Source: Trueperaceae bacterium
GTDB lineage: Bacteria > Deinococcota > Deinococci > Deinococcales > Trueperaceae
DNA: 6,904 bases
NCBI GenBank assembly: GCA_024636105.1
Contig: JAGXHO010000087.1
Coordinates: 1-6,904, forward strand
Reading direction: 5' to 3'
Part shown: positions 6,467 through 6,904 of the stretch, one piece after another
Layout of the letters: the number at the start of each line of letters is the position of its first letter
Numbering within the stretch: the first letter of the stretch is position 1
Made by a program: the position numbers and the translations under genes
The notes under the pieces: generated by a model
Database searches by the model: none
Seen by the model: only the letters and a program-made list of their open reading frames with translations
Told to the model about the DNA's origin: nothing

Positions 6467-6904
6467 TGGCCATCCGGACGCACACCTGGATCCCGCACCT
6501 CGTGCTCCTGCTCGGCGTGGTCGTGTTCATCTTCCCGATCTACCTGGCCTTCGTCGGCTCGACCCACGACGCGGCCACCATCGCCCGCGGCGACCTCCCC
6601 CTGACCATCGGTCCGAACCTGATCGAGAACTACACCCAGGCGCTCACGAACAACACCGGCGAGCGCGTGCGCGCGACGCCGGCCCGGCGCTTCTGGTCGG
6701 TGGTGTTCCCGCTGCTCTCCCCGACCACGTTCTTCCTGCTCGTGGTCAACATCATCTATGCGTTCTTCGAGACCTTCGGCGTCATCCACGCGATCACGCA
6801 AGGGGGACCGGGGCGCGCGACCACGACCCTGATGTACCGGCTCTACCGCGATGGATGGGTGAACCTCGACCTCGGCGGCTCGTCGGCTCAATCGGTGATC
6901 CTCA
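6466..6904 (+). CDS. ugpE: ugpE permease start fused in frame to a second ugpA C-terminal segment (3' end outside window)
   Basis: The frame opens at ATG 6466, sharing one base with the ugpA stop, and stays open to the window edge (146 full codons). Residues 1-69 are UgpE-like: TM1 ([20 protein letters not shown], 11-30), then [20 protein letters not shown] and ENYTQAL, matching the start of known UgpE and its conserved VASTH and LLENY-QAL regions. From A70 the protein becomes [17 protein letters not shown] and follows UgpA residues 196-272, with 75 of 77 residues identical. The expected middle of UgpE (TM2-TM4 and its own EAA loop) is absent, and only the second half of UgpA's EAA motif is present, without the E-A-A...G. 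As written, the product would not be a normal permease subunit. The start of ugpE is secure. Everything after about 6673 is either an assembly chimera or a real fusion. Confidence 0.85.
   Translation, partial: MAIRTHTWIPHLVLLLGVVVFIFPIYLAFVGSTHDAATIARGDLPLTIGPNLIENYTQALTNNTGERVRATPARRFWSVVFPLLSPTTFFLLVVNIIYAFFETFGVIHAITQGGPGRATTTLMYRLYRDGWVNLDLGGSSAQSVIL
6673..6904 (+). repeat. Second, diverged copy of the ugpA 3' segment running to the window edge
   Basis: Aligns gaplessly to 6170-6401 with 25 base differences, 23 of them silent (22 at third positions and one TTG/CTG). The two replacements are conservative: Thr to Ser and Asp to Glu. Upstream of 6673 the similarity stops at once. Only GCGACGCC is shared at the breakpoint, followed by one mismatch and further similarity. 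The repeat is still in progress at the last base, so its true length is unknown. Confidence 0.9.

Noticed and set aside
6170..6904. Insertion sequence or other mobile element as the source of the 232-bp repeat
   Set aside because: The repeated DNA is permease coding sequence with no terminal inverted repeats, no transposase and no target duplication in view.

Overview
The window is very GC-rich throughout and densely coding, with strong third-position G/C bias. It comes from a high-GC bacterium. The predicted binding protein has an ordinary cleavable signal peptide and no lipobox cysteine, which fits a cell with an outer membrane or periplasm better than a typical Gram-positive. No rRNA or other taxonomic marker is present, so I do not place it further.

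Left end (1-152, + strand): the C-terminal tail of a gene resembling the carboxymuconolactone decarboxylase/AhpD family. It converges on a block of three minus-strand genes (3801 down to 171), separated by only 24 and 10 bases and almost certainly one operon. In transcription order they encode a 390-aa soluble, all-helical protein; a 302-aa protein with one membrane segment (resembling, from memory, the family catalogued as DUF6384); and a 504-aa coiled-coil protein ending in a glycine-rich repeat tail. None has a function I can name. They look like a membrane-anchored assembly with helical partners.

Centre (3802-4143): a 342-base divergent intergenic region. It holds a candidate -10 element for the rightward operon, ATGCAT and GACGTGAG repeats, a perfect 23-bp palindrome, and a strong ribosome binding site.

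Right half (4144-6904, + strand): a sn-glycerol-3-phosphate ABC importer operon in the order ugpB (periplasmic binding protein), ugpA (permease) and the start of ugpE (second permease). A strong GC-rich hairpin lies between ugpB and ugpA, as expected where the binding protein is made in excess of the membrane subunits. ugpA and ugpE overlap by one base.

The main anomaly is at the right edge. After about 69 UgpE-like codons, the ugpE frame switches, still in frame, to a second, diverged copy of the C-terminal part of ugpA. Over 232 aligned bases there are 25 differences, 23 of them silent. This is either a chimeric assembly joining a related strain's ugpA to this contig, or a real rearrangement that makes a hybrid permease. 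I favour the assembly explanation, but the window alone cannot decide.
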